Shown piece after piece: positions 42,835-51,956 of a stretch of DNA of 64,000 nucleotides. The stretch lies in the NCBI GenBank assembly GCA_042408965.1, contig JBHOQN010000156.1, forward strand, positions 15,281 to 79,280, written 5' to 3'. This stretch comes from Thermogemmatispora sp042408965. GTDB taxonomy: Bacteria; Chloroflexota; Ktedonobacteria; Ktedonobacterales; Ktedonobacteraceae. Both the position numbers and the translations under genes were made by a program. Below the pieces are notes generated by a model, which was not told the DNA's origin, made no database searches, and was given only the letters and a program-made list of their open reading frames with translations. The number at the start of each line of letters is the position of its first letter. Positions within the stretch are counted from its first letter, which is position 1.

Positions 42835-44105
42835 GCAGGCGAGTTGCCATTACGGGATTGGGGGCGGTGACCCCCGTGGGGAATAGCGCCCGTGCCACCT
42901 GGGATGCGCTGGTGGAGGGACGTAGCGGTATTGGAGAGATCACCACTTTTCCTGCTCACAGCCTGCCTGTCCACATCGCCGGTCTGGTCAAGGATTTCGA
43001 TGAACGTTCCTATCTGCCACATGCTTCCTTGAGGAGGCATCTCTCGCGGGGAGCGAAATTCGGCGTGGCGGCTTTTCTACAGGCCCTCGGAGATGCGGGT
43101 CCTGGTCTGCAGGAATACTATGCGCCCGCGGAGCGTGGCATTGCTGTTGGCTGCGGTGTCTGCTGGCCCGATGTACAGAGCATCGCGGACATGTTTGATA
43201 CAATCGTGGCCAGCAACCGTCAGCGTTATCCAGCCTATGCTCCCCGGGATGTGCTGATCCAGTCACACAACGCAGGTATGGCTGTGATGAGCCAGATCGG
43301 TAATTGCCAGGGACCACTGATCAGCATCAGCATGGCCTGTGCTGCCTCATCCTACGCGCTGGGCGAAGCGCTGCGTCGCCTTCAGGAGGGGGAAGTCAGA
43401 ATGATCATCGCTGGCGGCTATGACGCCATGACCTCGCTGATCGATGTGCTGGGCTTCTCCCTGGTCGGGGCACTGACCACCGACTTCGCCGCAGAGCCGC
43501 AGCGAGCATCGCGCCCCTTTGATCGCCAGCGCAGCGGTTTCGTGCTTGGCGAGGGAGCGGTGATGATGGTGTTGGAAGATTGGGAGAGCGCCAGGGAGCG
43601 TGGTGCCACCATTTACGCTGAGCTGGCGGGCTACGGCTCGAGCATGAACGCCTATCGCATCACCGACTCACCTCCCGATGGAGATGGAGCCATTCAGGCC
43701 ATAGAGCGCGCCCTTCAGGATGCTGGTCTGGAGCCGCAGGACATTGACTATGTGGCCGCGCATGGGACGAGTACGCCGGGCAACGACCTCAGCGAGACCG
43801 TGGCCCTGAAGGCGGTCTTCGGCGAGCATGCCTATCGACTGGCCATCAGCTCACCAAAATCGATGACTGGTCATCTGACCAGCGCCGCCGGAGCTCTCAA
43901 TCTGTTGGTGGCCATCTATGCGCTGCGCGAACAGAGAGTTCCCCCGACGATCAACTATGAGCATCCTGATCCGAGGCTTGACCTGGATTATGTGCCAGTC
44001 CACTCTCGTGCCCGCAGGGTCCGGGCCGCCATGGCGAACGCCTTCGCCTTTGGAGGCACGAACGCCGTGCTGATCGCGCGTGAGGCCAGATCCTATCACC
44101 GCTGA
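42831..44105 (+). CDS. Beta-ketoacyl synthase (KS-alpha), catalytic
   Basis: 424-residue FabF-like ketosynthase with the complete triad: Cys170 in ISMACAASSYA, His311 in AAHGTSTPGND and His348 in KSMTGHLTSAAG. It elongates an ACP-bound chain by decarboxylative condensation with malonyl-ACP. Its stop codon precedes a dehydratase and a Cys-less KS homologue (44541), the likely chain-length-factor partner. ATGA overlap with the upstream gene indicates translational coupling. Confidence 0.9.
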   Translation: MSRRVAITGLGAVTPVGNSARATWDALVEGRSGIGEITTFPAHSLPVHIAGLVKDFDERSYLPHASLRRHLSRGAKFGVAAFLQALGDAGPGLQEYYAPAERGIAVGCGVCWPDVQSIADMFDTIVASNRQRYPAYAPRDVLIQSHNAGMAVMSQIGNCQGPLISISMACAASSYALGEALRRLQEGEVRMIIAGGYDAMTSLIDVLGFSLVGALTTDFAAEPQRASRPFDRQRSGFVLGEGAVMMVLEDWESARERGATIYAELAGYGSSMNAYRITDSPPDGDGAIQAIERALQDAGLEPQDIDYVAAHGTSTPGNDLSETVALKAVFGEHAYRLAISSPKSMTGHLTSAAGALNLLVAIYALREQRVPPTINYEHPDPRLDLDYVPVHSRARRVRAAMANAFAFGGTNAVLIAREARSYHR

Positions 44106-44133
44106 TTCAGACGAGGAAGGAGAGAGCCGAGCC

Positions 44134-44517
44134 ATGACGTTCTGGCATGGTATGGAGGCGATCGCAGAGCTGGAGGGGGGTCAGCGGGCACGATCCTGGC
44201 TGAACGTTCCACAGTCGCTTGATGTCTTTAGCACCCACTTTGCGCGCTTTCCCGTGCTGCCAGGGGTGCTCCTCCTGGAGTGCCTCAGTCAGCTGGGTGC
44301 CGCATTGCTGGCGCAGACGGATCGCCCCTGGCGCCTGCGCTCCGTCTCCCGGGTACGCTTTCGCCATTTTGTATTGCCCGGCAGTCGACTGGAGGTGGAG
44401 GTGGTGGTGAGCCAGCAAGAGAGCAGCAGGGTGCTGCTGCGTGGCCTGATTCACGTCGAAGGGCGCGTGGTGGTAACCGTCGGCCAGCTCGAGTTCGCCC
44501 CTGAGGAGCCCGTCTGA
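44134..44517 (+). CDS. 3-hydroxyacyl-ACP dehydratase (FabZ-like), catalytic residues present
   Basis: 127-residue hotdog protein with the canonical site THFARFPVLPGVLLLECLSQ: His35 and Glu49. It would dehydrate beta-hydroxyacyl-ACP to the enoyl-ACP. The start at 44134 has GGAGAG upstream. It is the only dehydratase of the cluster with both catalytic residues, so it is probably the active subunit of a pair with the 42397-42834 product. Confidence 0.85.
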   Translation: MTFWHGMEAIAELEGGQRARSWLNVPQSLDVFSTHFARFPVLPGVLLLECLSQLGAALLAQTDRPWRLRSVSRVRFRHFVLPGSRLEVEVVVSQQESSRVLLRGLIHVEGRVVVTVGQLEFAPEEPV

Positions 44518-44540
44518 GATAGGGCAACGGAGGGTCTTAC

Positions 44541-45827
44541 ATGAGACGAGTTGTGATTACCGGCCTGGGGCTGATTACCCCGCTGGGGATAGGGACTGCC
44601 GCGACCTGGCAGGGCCTCATCGAGGGCAGAAGCGCCCTGGCACCCCTTCCATCGCTAGATGCCGCGACCTGGCGTACACGCCTGGCAGGCGAGGTCAAAG
44701 GCTTTGACGCGCGGTCCTTTGTGAAGAACCGCCGCAGTCTGCGTTTGATGATGCGCAGCGATCAGTTCGCCTTCGCTGCTGCCTCCCTGGCGCTGGCTGA
44801 TGCCGGTCTGGCGCCTCCGCAATTAGATCCCGACCGCACAGGGATCTTTCTTGGAAGTAACAAAGACGTTTGTGATCCCGATCACTTCCGTGAGCCGGCT
44901 CTCGCAGCGCGGGACGAAAACGGCCAGGTTGACCCGGCGCGCTTCGCGCGCCTGGCGTACGAGAAAGTCTATCCGCTGGTCTTCGTAGAGGGCCTGCCGG
45001 CCTCTTCGCTCTTCTTTCTTTCAGAGGAGTATCATCTGCAGGGGGTCAACGGGTTCTTTATCGGAACGGCGGACGCCAGTGCTGTCGCCATCGGGCGGGC
45101 CTTTCGGGCCATCCGTCGCGGTGAGGCGGATCTCACGCTCGCCGGTGGCTGCGATGCTCCCCTGACCTGGCTTCATCTGAGCAAGCTGGAGGCCCTGACC
45201 GTCATGACGTCGCGCAACGATCTGGGGGCCGCTGCGTACTGTCCCTACGACCGCCGGCGCAGCGGTTGTCTCCTGGGAGAGGGAGGGGCCCTGCTCGTTC
45301 TGGAAGAATACGCGGCGGCGCGGCGGCGGGGAGCCCGTATCTACGCGGAGATTGTGGGGTTCGGCTCAGGCAATGACGCCTATAGCATCGTTGCACCTCA
45401 TCCCGAGGGACGCGGGCTGCAGATCGCGATCCAGGCGGCGCTGCGCGAGGCGGCCTCTTCTCCCTCAGCTGTCGATGTTGTCATGACGCATGGCAGTGGC
45501 ACACGCGATGGTGATCCCAGTGAGGTGGCTGCCCTGCGCGCAGCATTTGCCGCCAGTCCTGCACCGCCGCGCGCGAGCTGCACAAAACCTGCCACGGGCC
45601 ACCTTGTCGCCGCCGCGGGAGCGCTGAACACGGCGATTACCGCCCTGACGGTCTACCACCAGATCGTGCCACCACTTCTGCACCTGGAGGATGTGGAGCC
45701 ACAATGCCGCTGGAACTGGATAGGCTCCGAGGCCTGCCCGCTGCCCATCGTCACCGCTCTCGCGCTTGCCAGGGGCCTGGAAGGACATAACGTAGCTCTG
45801 GTTGTCAAGGCATCGCCTCAGGAGTAA
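44541..45827 (+). CDS. Ketosynthase homologue lacking the active-site Cys (chain-length-factor-like)
   Basis: 428 residues with the thiolase-like KS fold throughout. The nucleophile elbow reads GFFIGTADASAVA: Asp178 stands where KS-alpha has Cys. The two His positions (THGSGTRDGD, KPATGHLVAAAG) are kept. Classical CLFs have Gln at this position; Asp is unusual. The protein is therefore best seen as the non-condensing partner of the 42831-44105 ketosynthase, setting chain length or priming by decarboxylation. Separated from the dehydratase by 23 bases. Confidence 0.85.
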   Translation: MRRVVITGLGLITPLGIGTAATWQGLIEGRSALAPLPSLDAATWRTRLAGEVKGFDARSFVKNRRSLRLMMRSDQFAFAAASLALADAGLAPPQLDPDRTGIFLGSNKDVCDPDHFREPALAARDENGQVDPARFARLAYEKVYPLVFVEGLPASSLFFLSEEYHLQGVNGFFIGTADASAVAIGRAFRAIRRGEADLTLAGGCDAPLTWLHLSKLEALTVMTSRNDLGAAAYCPYDRRRSGCLLGEGGALLVLEEYAAARRRGARIYAEIVGFGSGNDAYSIVAPHPEGRGLQIAIQAALREAASSPSAVDVVMTHGSGTRDGDPSEVAALRAAFAASPAPPRASCTKPATGHLVAAAGALNTAITALTVYHQIVPPLLHLEDVEPQCRWNWIGSEACPLPIVTALALARGLEGHNVALVVKASPQE

Positions 45828-45846
45828 TAGAGAGGAAGATCATTCT

Positions 45847-48372
45847 ATGTCTACTGGTTATTTCGCGTCTGCCGCGTCGCCACGAGCTAGACGGGTGGTT
45901 GTGGCTGGCATGGGAGCGGTAACGGCCCTGGGCAGCTCGGTCCAGGCGCTCTGGGAGGGCGTCAGCACCGGCCGTGTTGCCATCCGCCCGGTTCATTCCT
46001 GGCCGATGGAGGCCTACCATACGCGCCTGGCAGGAGAGATTCAGGAGGTTGTGCGACCCCTCCACGAGTATCCGCATCCACGGGATCATCGTGAGCCAAC
46101 GCTGGATTTTGCGCTCAAAGCGGCGGAAGAGGCCATTGCTCAGGCCGGCCTGACAGGCGAGCAGATCTCGCGCGAGCGTTGGGGGCTGGTGCTGGGCACC
46201 TGTATGGCCGGCTTTCTCAGCATTCGCCGCTGGTACATCGACGCTGAGCAGGCTGACCCGCAGTTGGTGCGGATGTTTCTGCCGCAGGACCTGGCGGAAA
46301 TGATTGGTGAGGCCCTCGGACTCAGGGGACCGGTGCTCTCGCTCTCGACGGCCTGTGCTGCCGGGGCCAATGCCATCGGCTATGCGCTGGATATCATCAG
46401 GAATGGACATGCTGACGTCATGCTTGCAGGCGGAACGGATAGCCTCTCCGATGTGCTCTTTGCTGGCTTTCACTGTCTGGAATCATTGGCGCCTGACACG
46501 GCCGCGCCGTATTCGCGCGACCGCCAGGGGCTGTCGCTGGGCGAAGGAGGTGGCATGCTGTTGCTGGTTCGGGAAGATCTGGCGCGCGCTGCTGGCGTCC
46601 GCGTCCTGGGAGAGGTGCTTGGCTATGGTCTATCCGCCGACGGGTACCATCCCACAGCCCCAGACCCTGAAGGCAGAGGTGCCAGTCGCGCTATACGCGC
46701 GGCTATGAGGGAGGCTGGGGTGAGGCCTGAGGAGGTAGGCTATATCAACGGGCACGGGACAGGCACCCCTAAGAACGACGTGGCAGAGACTCGCGCTATT
46801 CGCCTGGCCCTAGGGGAGGCTGCCAGCCAGGTCGGAGTAAGCAGCACGAAATCAATGGTCGGCCATCTGATGGGGGCAGCGGGTGCGGTGGAGGCCATCG
46901 TGACGCTCAAAGCCCTGCAGGAGCAGGTGATGCCTCCTACGGCCAACTATACGCGGCCCGATCCGGCCTGTGATCTGCATTACGTGCCATTGAAGGCTGA
47001 GCCACGCCGTATGGAGATCGCGCTTTCCAACAACTTTGCCTTCGGAGGCAACAACGCCTGCGTGGCCTTCGGGCGCGCCGGAGCGGCCCGAGAGCGCCTG
47101 CCTCGGCCGCAGGAGCGTGTTGTGATTACTGGCATGTCCCTGCTCTCTCCCGCTGGCGACTCCCCGGCCGCGATCTGGAGGCAGCTGCTCGAGGGTGGCC
47201 TGCAGACGGAGGAGGCTCAGGGCTGCCGGGTTGCCAGGATACGCCAGTTCGAGCCGGCATCCTTCCTGCCGGCGCGAGAACGACGGCGCATCGATCGTGT
47301 CGGACTGCTGGCGATCGCTGCCACGCGCCTGGCGCTGAGTGATGCCGATCTGGCGGTTGCAGACGAGGAGCGAGAAACGATAGGTATCCTGCTTGGAACG
47401 GCTTTTGGCCCCCTTGAGAGTATCGAGCGTTTCTATCGACCTGTGCTCCTGGAGGGAACAGCAGCCGCTAATCCTGCCATATTCCCAAGCTGCGTCTTCA
47501 ACGCAGCAGCGGGTCTGGTGGCGATCCACACAGGCCTCTCTGGCCCTACCTCCACGGTGACTGCCGGGCATGCCGCCGGAGCGGCGGCGCTCTGTTACGC
47601 TTACGAGCTGATCTCCAGCGGTCGAGCTGTGGCTCTGGTCTGCCTGGGGGTTGATACTCTGACCGAGAAGCTGGTTCAGGGCTACTCGCAGGGAACGCTG
47701 GTGGCGCGCCGCGAGGGCGACCCACAGCAAGGCCAGGGCTTTATCCTGGCAGAAGGGGCTGGTGCCCTTCTCCTGGAGAGCCTCTCTCATGCACAGGCCC
47801 GTGGCGCCAGAATCTACGGTGAGATCGCTGGCTACGGTATGGCCTCCGATCCGACTGTGCGTCAGACGGGCGGCCTCTCGACGGCTGCCCTGGTGCGTGC
47901 CATGACTCGTGCGCGCGAGCAGATCACCACGGGCCGGAGCTGTCGCCTGGACGTCTGGGCTAACGCGGCTGGCGATGGCCTGGCCGATCGCGCCGAGGCC
48001 CAGGCCATCAGACGCCTGCTGGGTCCCGTGGTTGAGTCTCCCTTCACCGATCTGCTGCAATCTGCTTCCGATCGAGGCGCGCGGAAAGTCTTTGCTCCGC
48101 TGCGCGCGCTTGGCGTTCCGGGAGGAGCAGGCGCTCTGTTCAGTGCTGCGTTGGCGCTGTACACCTCCTGTGTGGGGACTGCTCCCTGGCGGCGTTCGCA
48201 GAGTGAGGCCGAGGAGGGCGCCGGGACCGAAGCCGCCCCCGTCTCAATGGGGGTCCTGGTCAACAGTTGTTCCCTTGGAGGAACGCATATCTCGCTGGCG
48301 CTGCGCGTGATGGAACAGGTCGGGCTAAGAGGAGCAGCCAGTTGCTCAGAAGAAAGGGGTGTAGTTGAGTGA
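45847..48372 (+). CDS. Ketosynthase/chain-length-factor fusion protein
   Basis: 841 residues in one frame: an N-terminal ketosynthase (about 1-415) with a full triad, Cys170 in SLSTACAAGANA, His303 in NGHGTGTPKND and His340 in KSMVGHLMGAAG; then, after a linker near 416-424, a second KS fold beginning VVITGMSLLSPAG. The second half has AGHAAGAAA with His575 at the Cys position and has lost both downstream His motifs. KS-alpha and CLF are normally separate genes. The sequence joins them into one polypeptide, which would enforce 1:1 pairing. Start at 45847 has GAGAGGA upstream. Confidence 0.88.
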   Translation: MSTGYFASAASPRARRVVVAGMGAVTALGSSVQALWEGVSTGRVAIRPVHSWPMEAYHTRLAGEIQEVVRPLHEYPHPRDHREPTLDFALKAAEEAIAQAGLTGEQISRERWGLVLGTCMAGFLSIRRWYIDAEQADPQLVRMFLPQDLAEMIGEALGLRGPVLSLSTACAAGANAIGYALDIIRNGHADVMLAGGTDSLSDVLFAGFHCLESLAPDTAAPYSRDRQGLSLGEGGGMLLLVREDLARAAGVRVLGEVLGYGLSADGYHPTAPDPEGRGASRAIRAAMREAGVRPEEVGYINGHGTGTPKNDVAETRAIRLALGEAASQVGVSSTKSMVGHLMGAAGAVEAIVTLKALQEQVMPPTANYTRPDPACDLHYVPLKAEPRRMEIALSNNFAFGGNNACVAFGRAGAARERLPRPQERVVITGMSLLSPAGDSPAAIWRQLLEGGLQTEEAQGCRVARIRQFEPASFLPARERRRIDRVGLLAIAATRLALSDADLAVADEERETIGILLGTAFGPLESIERFYRPVLLEGTAAANPAIFPSCVFNAAAGLVAIHTGLSGPTSTVTAGHAAGAAALCYAYELISSGRAVALVCLGVDTLTEKLVQGYSQGTLVARREGDPQQGQGFILAEGAGALLLESLSHAQARGARIYGEIAGYGMASDPTVRQTGGLSTAALVRAMTRAREQITTGRSCRLDVWANAAGDGLADRAEAQAIRRLLGPVVESPFTDLLQSASDRGARKVFAPLRALGVPGGAGALFSAALALYTSCVGTAPWRRSQSEAEEGAGTEAAPVSMGVLVNSCSLGGTHISLALRVMEQVGLRGAASCSEERGVVE

Positions 48373-49481
48373 ATCACGTCGAGATCATCAGTACAGGCTC
48401 GTACCTGCCGGGCGAAGCGCTGACGAATCAGGATCTGGAGCGTCTGGTGGGGGCGTTGAGTCCAGAGATTCTGCAGCAGATTCAGGTCGAGCAACGGCAC
48501 TGGTTAATTGACCCGGAGACCGGCGAGCACCGTGTTGCCAACTCTGAGATGGCGGCCGGGGCGGCGCGCCAGGCCCTGGAGCTGGCCGGCATCTCAGCCG
48601 AGGAGGTCGAGTTCCTGCTGGTCTCCACCAGCAGCCCGGACTATCCCCTGCCTGCGCTCGTCACGCTGGTCCAGGACCAGCTGGGGCTGCAGCGTTGTGC
48701 CACACTGGAGGTGCGCTCAGGCTGCGCAGGCACCGTGGCCGCGCTGGATGTGGCGCGTCTCTATCTGGAACGAGGGATCTACCGCACTGCGGTTGTCATT
48801 GGTTGTGAAGCCATTTCGCCGCTGCTGGCTCCCAGTTTTCTGGGGCAGGAGCCCGCTCGCATTCGTGTGCGGGAGCGTCTGAATCTCTATGCCTTTGGCG
48901 ACGGGGCCGCGGCCGTGGTGCTCAAGGCGGTGCCGGCAGAGCATGCCACCGGGGGAGTACTCGGCTCGGTGATGGCCTGTGCTGGAGGAGGGAGGAAGCC
49001 GGGGATGCTGGTTCCTCTTGGTGGCACCAGATCGCCTCTGACCGAATTGCAGCGACAGCGCCTCGAGCTGCGTGTTGATTTTACAGCCTCCAGCCAGTTG
49101 ACGCCCCATCTGCTCACTGAGGCCCTGCAGCTCCTGCTGGAGCAGTGCGGGCTGCCAGCCAGGGCTGTTGATCTCTGCATTATTCCTGAGGGGAATACGC
49201 GCTACCTGCGCGATGAGCTCGAACGCGAGGGCCTGCTGACGACGACGTGGCAGGCGCTGGAGGGGCGCATCTTCGAGAATCTCAGCCTGGTGGGTAATAC
49301 AGGCTCGGCGGCTCTCCCCCTGGCCCTCGACTACGCCTGGAAGACGGGGCGTCTCAGGATGGGAGATCGTCTGCTGTTGCTGGCGCTTGAGAGCAGCAAA
49401 TGGCTCTACGCGGGCATGGGGTTGATCTGGTCGGCCAGACCGTATCAACAGGTTCAGGAGTGCGGTGCGTATGCAGGCTGA
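48369..49481 (+). CDS. KAS III-like ketosynthase/acyltransferase with altered triad
   Basis: 370 residues of the FabH fold. Cys119 is in EVRSGCAGTVAALD, and Asn310 is in SLVGNTGSAALP, but the PHQAN position reads IIPEGNTRY, so Glu274 replaces the catalytic His. FabH-like enzymes prime chains by condensing acyl-CoA with malonyl-ACP; altered triads are known in KAS III-type acyltransferases that make esters or transfer acyl groups. Either a starter unit or a release/esterification role is possible. GTG start at 48369 overlaps the upstream stop as GTGA. Confidence 0.83.
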   Translation: MNHVEIISTGSYLPGEALTNQDLERLVGALSPEILQQIQVEQRHWLIDPETGEHRVANSEMAAGAARQALELAGISAEEVEFLLVSTSSPDYPLPALVTLVQDQLGLQRCATLEVRSGCAGTVAALDVARLYLERGIYRTAVVIGCEAISPLLAPSFLGQEPARIRVRERLNLYAFGDGAAAVVLKAVPAEHATGGVLGSVMACAGGGRKPGMLVPLGGTRSPLTELQRQRLELRVDFTASSQLTPHLLTEALQLLLEQCGLPARAVDLCIIPEGNTRYLRDELEREGLLTTTWQALEGRIFENLSLVGNTGSAALPLALDYAWKTGRLRMGDRLLLLALESSKWLYAGMGLIWSARPYQQVQECGAYAG

Positions 49482-50988
49482 TTATGACGTGATTGTCATT
49501 GGCGCCGGCGTGGGCGGGCTGGCCGCGGCCGGTCTTCTGGCCCACGCCGGCCGGCGCGTGCTGGTGCTTGAGCGGCATGCCGTCGTGGGTGGCTGTTGCA
49601 GCACCTTTCGCCGCGCCCATTTTATCTTTGATGCTGCTGTCCATGCGATCGGGGGCTGCCGCTCAGACGATATCATTGGTTCATGGATGGAGACCCTCAA
49701 CGTAGAGCAGGCCATTGAGTTCATCCCCCTGGAGCCATTCTATACCGTACGCATCGGACAGGAGGCCCTGGCTGTGCCAGCCAGCCTGGATGAGCTGGGT
49801 GTGCTGTTGCGTTCTCTGGCGCCTCAGGAGGCTGCTGGCATCGCGCGCTTCATCGAAACCGTCAAGATCCTGGGCCAGGGGCTGCTGGATCAGAGCGTAC
49901 CCACACCGGTGTCTTTAAGACATATGGAGCTACTGAGTCAGATCGTGCGTATGAGCTGGCTGGCCTTCCTTGAGGCGCACTTTAGCTCAAGGAGGCTCCT
50001 GACCCTGATGACCGCCCTCTGTGTCTATGCCGGTCTCGATGCCAGCTCTGTTTCGGCGCTCTTTATGGCCAGTGTGCTCTACAGCTATCATCGAGGAGCC
50101 TACTACCCTCGCGGAAGCACGCAGCGCTTCGCTGATACGCTGGCCCTCGCCGTCAGGCAGCATGGCGGTGAGATCCTCCGTCGGGCCACCGTCTCCCGGA
50201 TTCTGGTGGACGCCGCCGGTGTCAGGGGAGCGCGTTTTATCCATAAAAGGGAGCTGTACGAAGTTTATGCTCCTGTGATCATTTCCAATGCAGATGCTTA
50301 CAAAACGCTGGGTGAGTTGATTGAGCCAGAGTGGCTACCGAAGGGGTTGCTGCGGCGCGTGCAGGGCCTGGAGCGTTCTGTTTCTGCGCTCTGCCTCTAT
50401 CTGGCTGTCGACGGAAGGCGGCTGGCGCTGGATGCCCACGAGACCTTTTATCTGCCCTCGTGGAATCCCCTCACAGCAGAGCGCTTCTACTATCAACCCA
50501 CCGCCGCGTCTGCAGAGCTGCCGGGCATGGCCCTCTGTATTCCCACGCTGACCGATAGGAGCCTGGCGCCAGCAGAGCACCATGTGGTGTCTCTGGTGGC
50601 GCTGGCCCGGGCCACTGAGGTAGAGGCCCTGCGAGATCGGCACGGCAAGAGTTTCATAGAAACCCGGCTCTTGCAGTATGCCGAGACCCTCCTTCCAGGA
50701 GTCACGCGCCAGATTCGCTACAAGGAACTGGCAACGCCGCGAACCGTTGAGCGCTATACCAACAATAGCGCCGGCGCCATCTATGGCTGGGCCAAAAGTG
50801 TGCAGCAATGGCCGTTGAAGCTGGGTCCGGCCACTCCTCTCAAGGGTCTCTTCCTGGCCGGTCATTGGACAGGTGGAGGACATGGGGTCTATGGCGCCTT
50901 CCGATCTGGAGTCACCGCCGCCAGGGCTGTTCTGAACGGCGAGCGGGGCGGCTCGGCGAGAGAGAGAAGTGAGGAACAAAGCCGATGA
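49471..50988 (+). CDS. CrtI-like FAD-dependent oxidoreductase (phytoene desaturase/isomerase family)
   Basis: 505 residues. The FAD fold VIVIGAGVGGLAAAGLLAHAG is at the N-terminus, VGGCCSTFRR follows it, and the C-terminal FAD motif GLFLAGHWTGGGHGVYGAFRSG is typical of CrtI/CrtH/retinol-saturase relatives. In polyene systems such enzymes desaturate or isomerise conjugated double bonds. ATG at 49471 has AGGAG ten bases upstream and overlaps the preceding gene by 11 bases; a GTG two codons earlier is an alternative. No other carotenoid gene is present, so the substrate is probably the cluster's own polyene chain. Confidence 0.85.
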   Translation: MQADYDVIVIGAGVGGLAAAGLLAHAGRRVLVLERHAVVGGCCSTFRRAHFIFDAAVHAIGGCRSDDIIGSWMETLNVEQAIEFIPLEPFYTVRIGQEALAVPASLDELGVLLRSLAPQEAAGIARFIETVKILGQGLLDQSVPTPVSLRHMELLSQIVRMSWLAFLEAHFSSRRLLTLMTALCVYAGLDASSVSALFMASVLYSYHRGAYYPRGSTQRFADTLALAVRQHGGEILRRATVSRILVDAAGVRGARFIHKRELYEVYAPVIISNADAYKTLGELIEPEWLPKGLLRRVQGLERSVSALCLYLAVDGRRLALDAHETFYLPSWNPLTAERFYYQPTAASAELPGMALCIPTLTDRSLAPAEHHVVSLVALARATEVEALRDRHGKSFIETRLLQYAETLLPGVTRQIRYKELATPRTVERYTNNSAGAIYGWAKSVQQWPLKLGPATPLKGLFLAGHWTGGGHGVYGAFRSGVTAARAVLNGERGGSARERSEEQSR

Positions 50989-51956
50989 GTGCCATCGCCT
51001 TTCTTTTTCCCGGTCAGGGATCTCAGCGTGTGGGCATGGGGAATGACCTGCTGCAACAGGAGCCAGCGCTGTGTGCCCATTACCTCGGGCGGGCTGAGGA
51101 AGTTACCGCTCTCCCCCTCACCCGCTGGTGTCGCGAAGGACCACTGGAAATCCTTACGCGGACAGAGGTCGCGCAGCCGGCGATCTTTGCGCTGTCCCTG
51201 GCGCTCTACGCCTGTGCGCGTCAGATGGGGATCACACCAGACTACGTTGCCGGTCACAGTCTGGGTGAGTATACAGCAGCGGTGGCGGCAGGTGCGCTGT
51301 CGTTTGAGGAAGGCCTGGACATTGTCGCCCTGCGTGGTCGGCTGATGGCGCGTATTCAGGAGCAGCAGCCAGGAGCAATGGGCGCCGTGCAGGGGCTCCC
51401 GCTCGGCCTTGTAGAGGAGCTTTGCCAGCGCGTGGAGGGCTCCGGTTGTGTCACACCCGCCAATATCAACGCGCCCGCGCAGGTGGTGGTTTCAGGAGAC
51501 CTCGCCGCGGTTGAGCAGCTCCTCTCCCTGGCGTCTGAGCGCGGGGCCGAGAAAGCTGTGCGCCTTGCGACGGGAGCGGCCTTCCATAGTCCCAGGATGG
51601 CGCCGGTGCAGGAGGAGCTTGCACTGCGCCTGAGGGCGGCCCAGTGGCAGCGGCCAGAGATCCCTCTCGTGGTCAATGTCTCTGGCGTACTGGTGCGAGA
51701 CGAGCGAGATCTCTGCCAGGCGCTCATCGAGCAGATCACGCGCCCGGTTCGCTGGGTGGATTGCCTGGCCACGCTGACCGCAAAGGGCTGTGATAGCTTT
51801 CTGGAACTGGGTCCAGGTCGCGTGCTGACCGGGCTGGTCAAGCTCTTTGACCCCGCGCTCAAGGCCTTCGCAGCCGACTCTCCGCGCAAGGTCGCCAGTC
51901 TCAAGGGGCAGGGCCTGGTTCCTGTTCAGAGGACAAGAGAGGAGGGCACAGAGTGA
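50985..51956 (+). CDS. Malonyl-CoA:ACP transacylase (FabD-like)
   Basis: 323 residues with FPGQGSQ at the start, the nucleophile elbow AGHSLGEYTAAV (Ser92) and the catalytic His in GAAFHSPRM; the GAMGAVQGL and NINAPAQVVVSG segments are typical. It would load malonyl units onto the extended ACP for this cluster. The start overlaps the upstream stop as ATGA, and its own stop overlaps the next GTG start. Confidence 0.92.
   Translation: MSAIAFLFPGQGSQRVGMGNDLLQQEPALCAHYLGRAEEVTALPLTRWCREGPLEILTRTEVAQPAIFALSLALYACARQMGITPDYVAGHSLGEYTAAVAAGALSFEEGLDIVALRGRLMARIQEQQPGAMGAVQGLPLGLVEELCQRVEGSGCVTPANINAPAQVVVSGDLAAVEQLLSLASERGAEKAVRLATGAAFHSPRMAPVQEELALRLRAAQWQRPEIPLVVNVSGVLVRDERDLCQALIEQITRPVRWVDCLATLTAKGCDSFLELGPGRVLTGLVKLFDPALKAFAADSPRKVASLKGQGLVPVQRTREEGTE

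Noticed and set aside
42831..45827. Reading the KS/CLF genes as ordinary primary fatty-acid fabF genes
   Set aside because: The number of KS homologues, the Cys-less partner, two dehydratases of unequal competence, the fusion protein and the exporter/CrtI context are not the arrangement of a housekeeping fab operon.
46852..48060. 402-codon minus-strand frame over the KS-CLF fusion
   Set aside because: Antisense shadow; KS motifs are intact on the plus strand.
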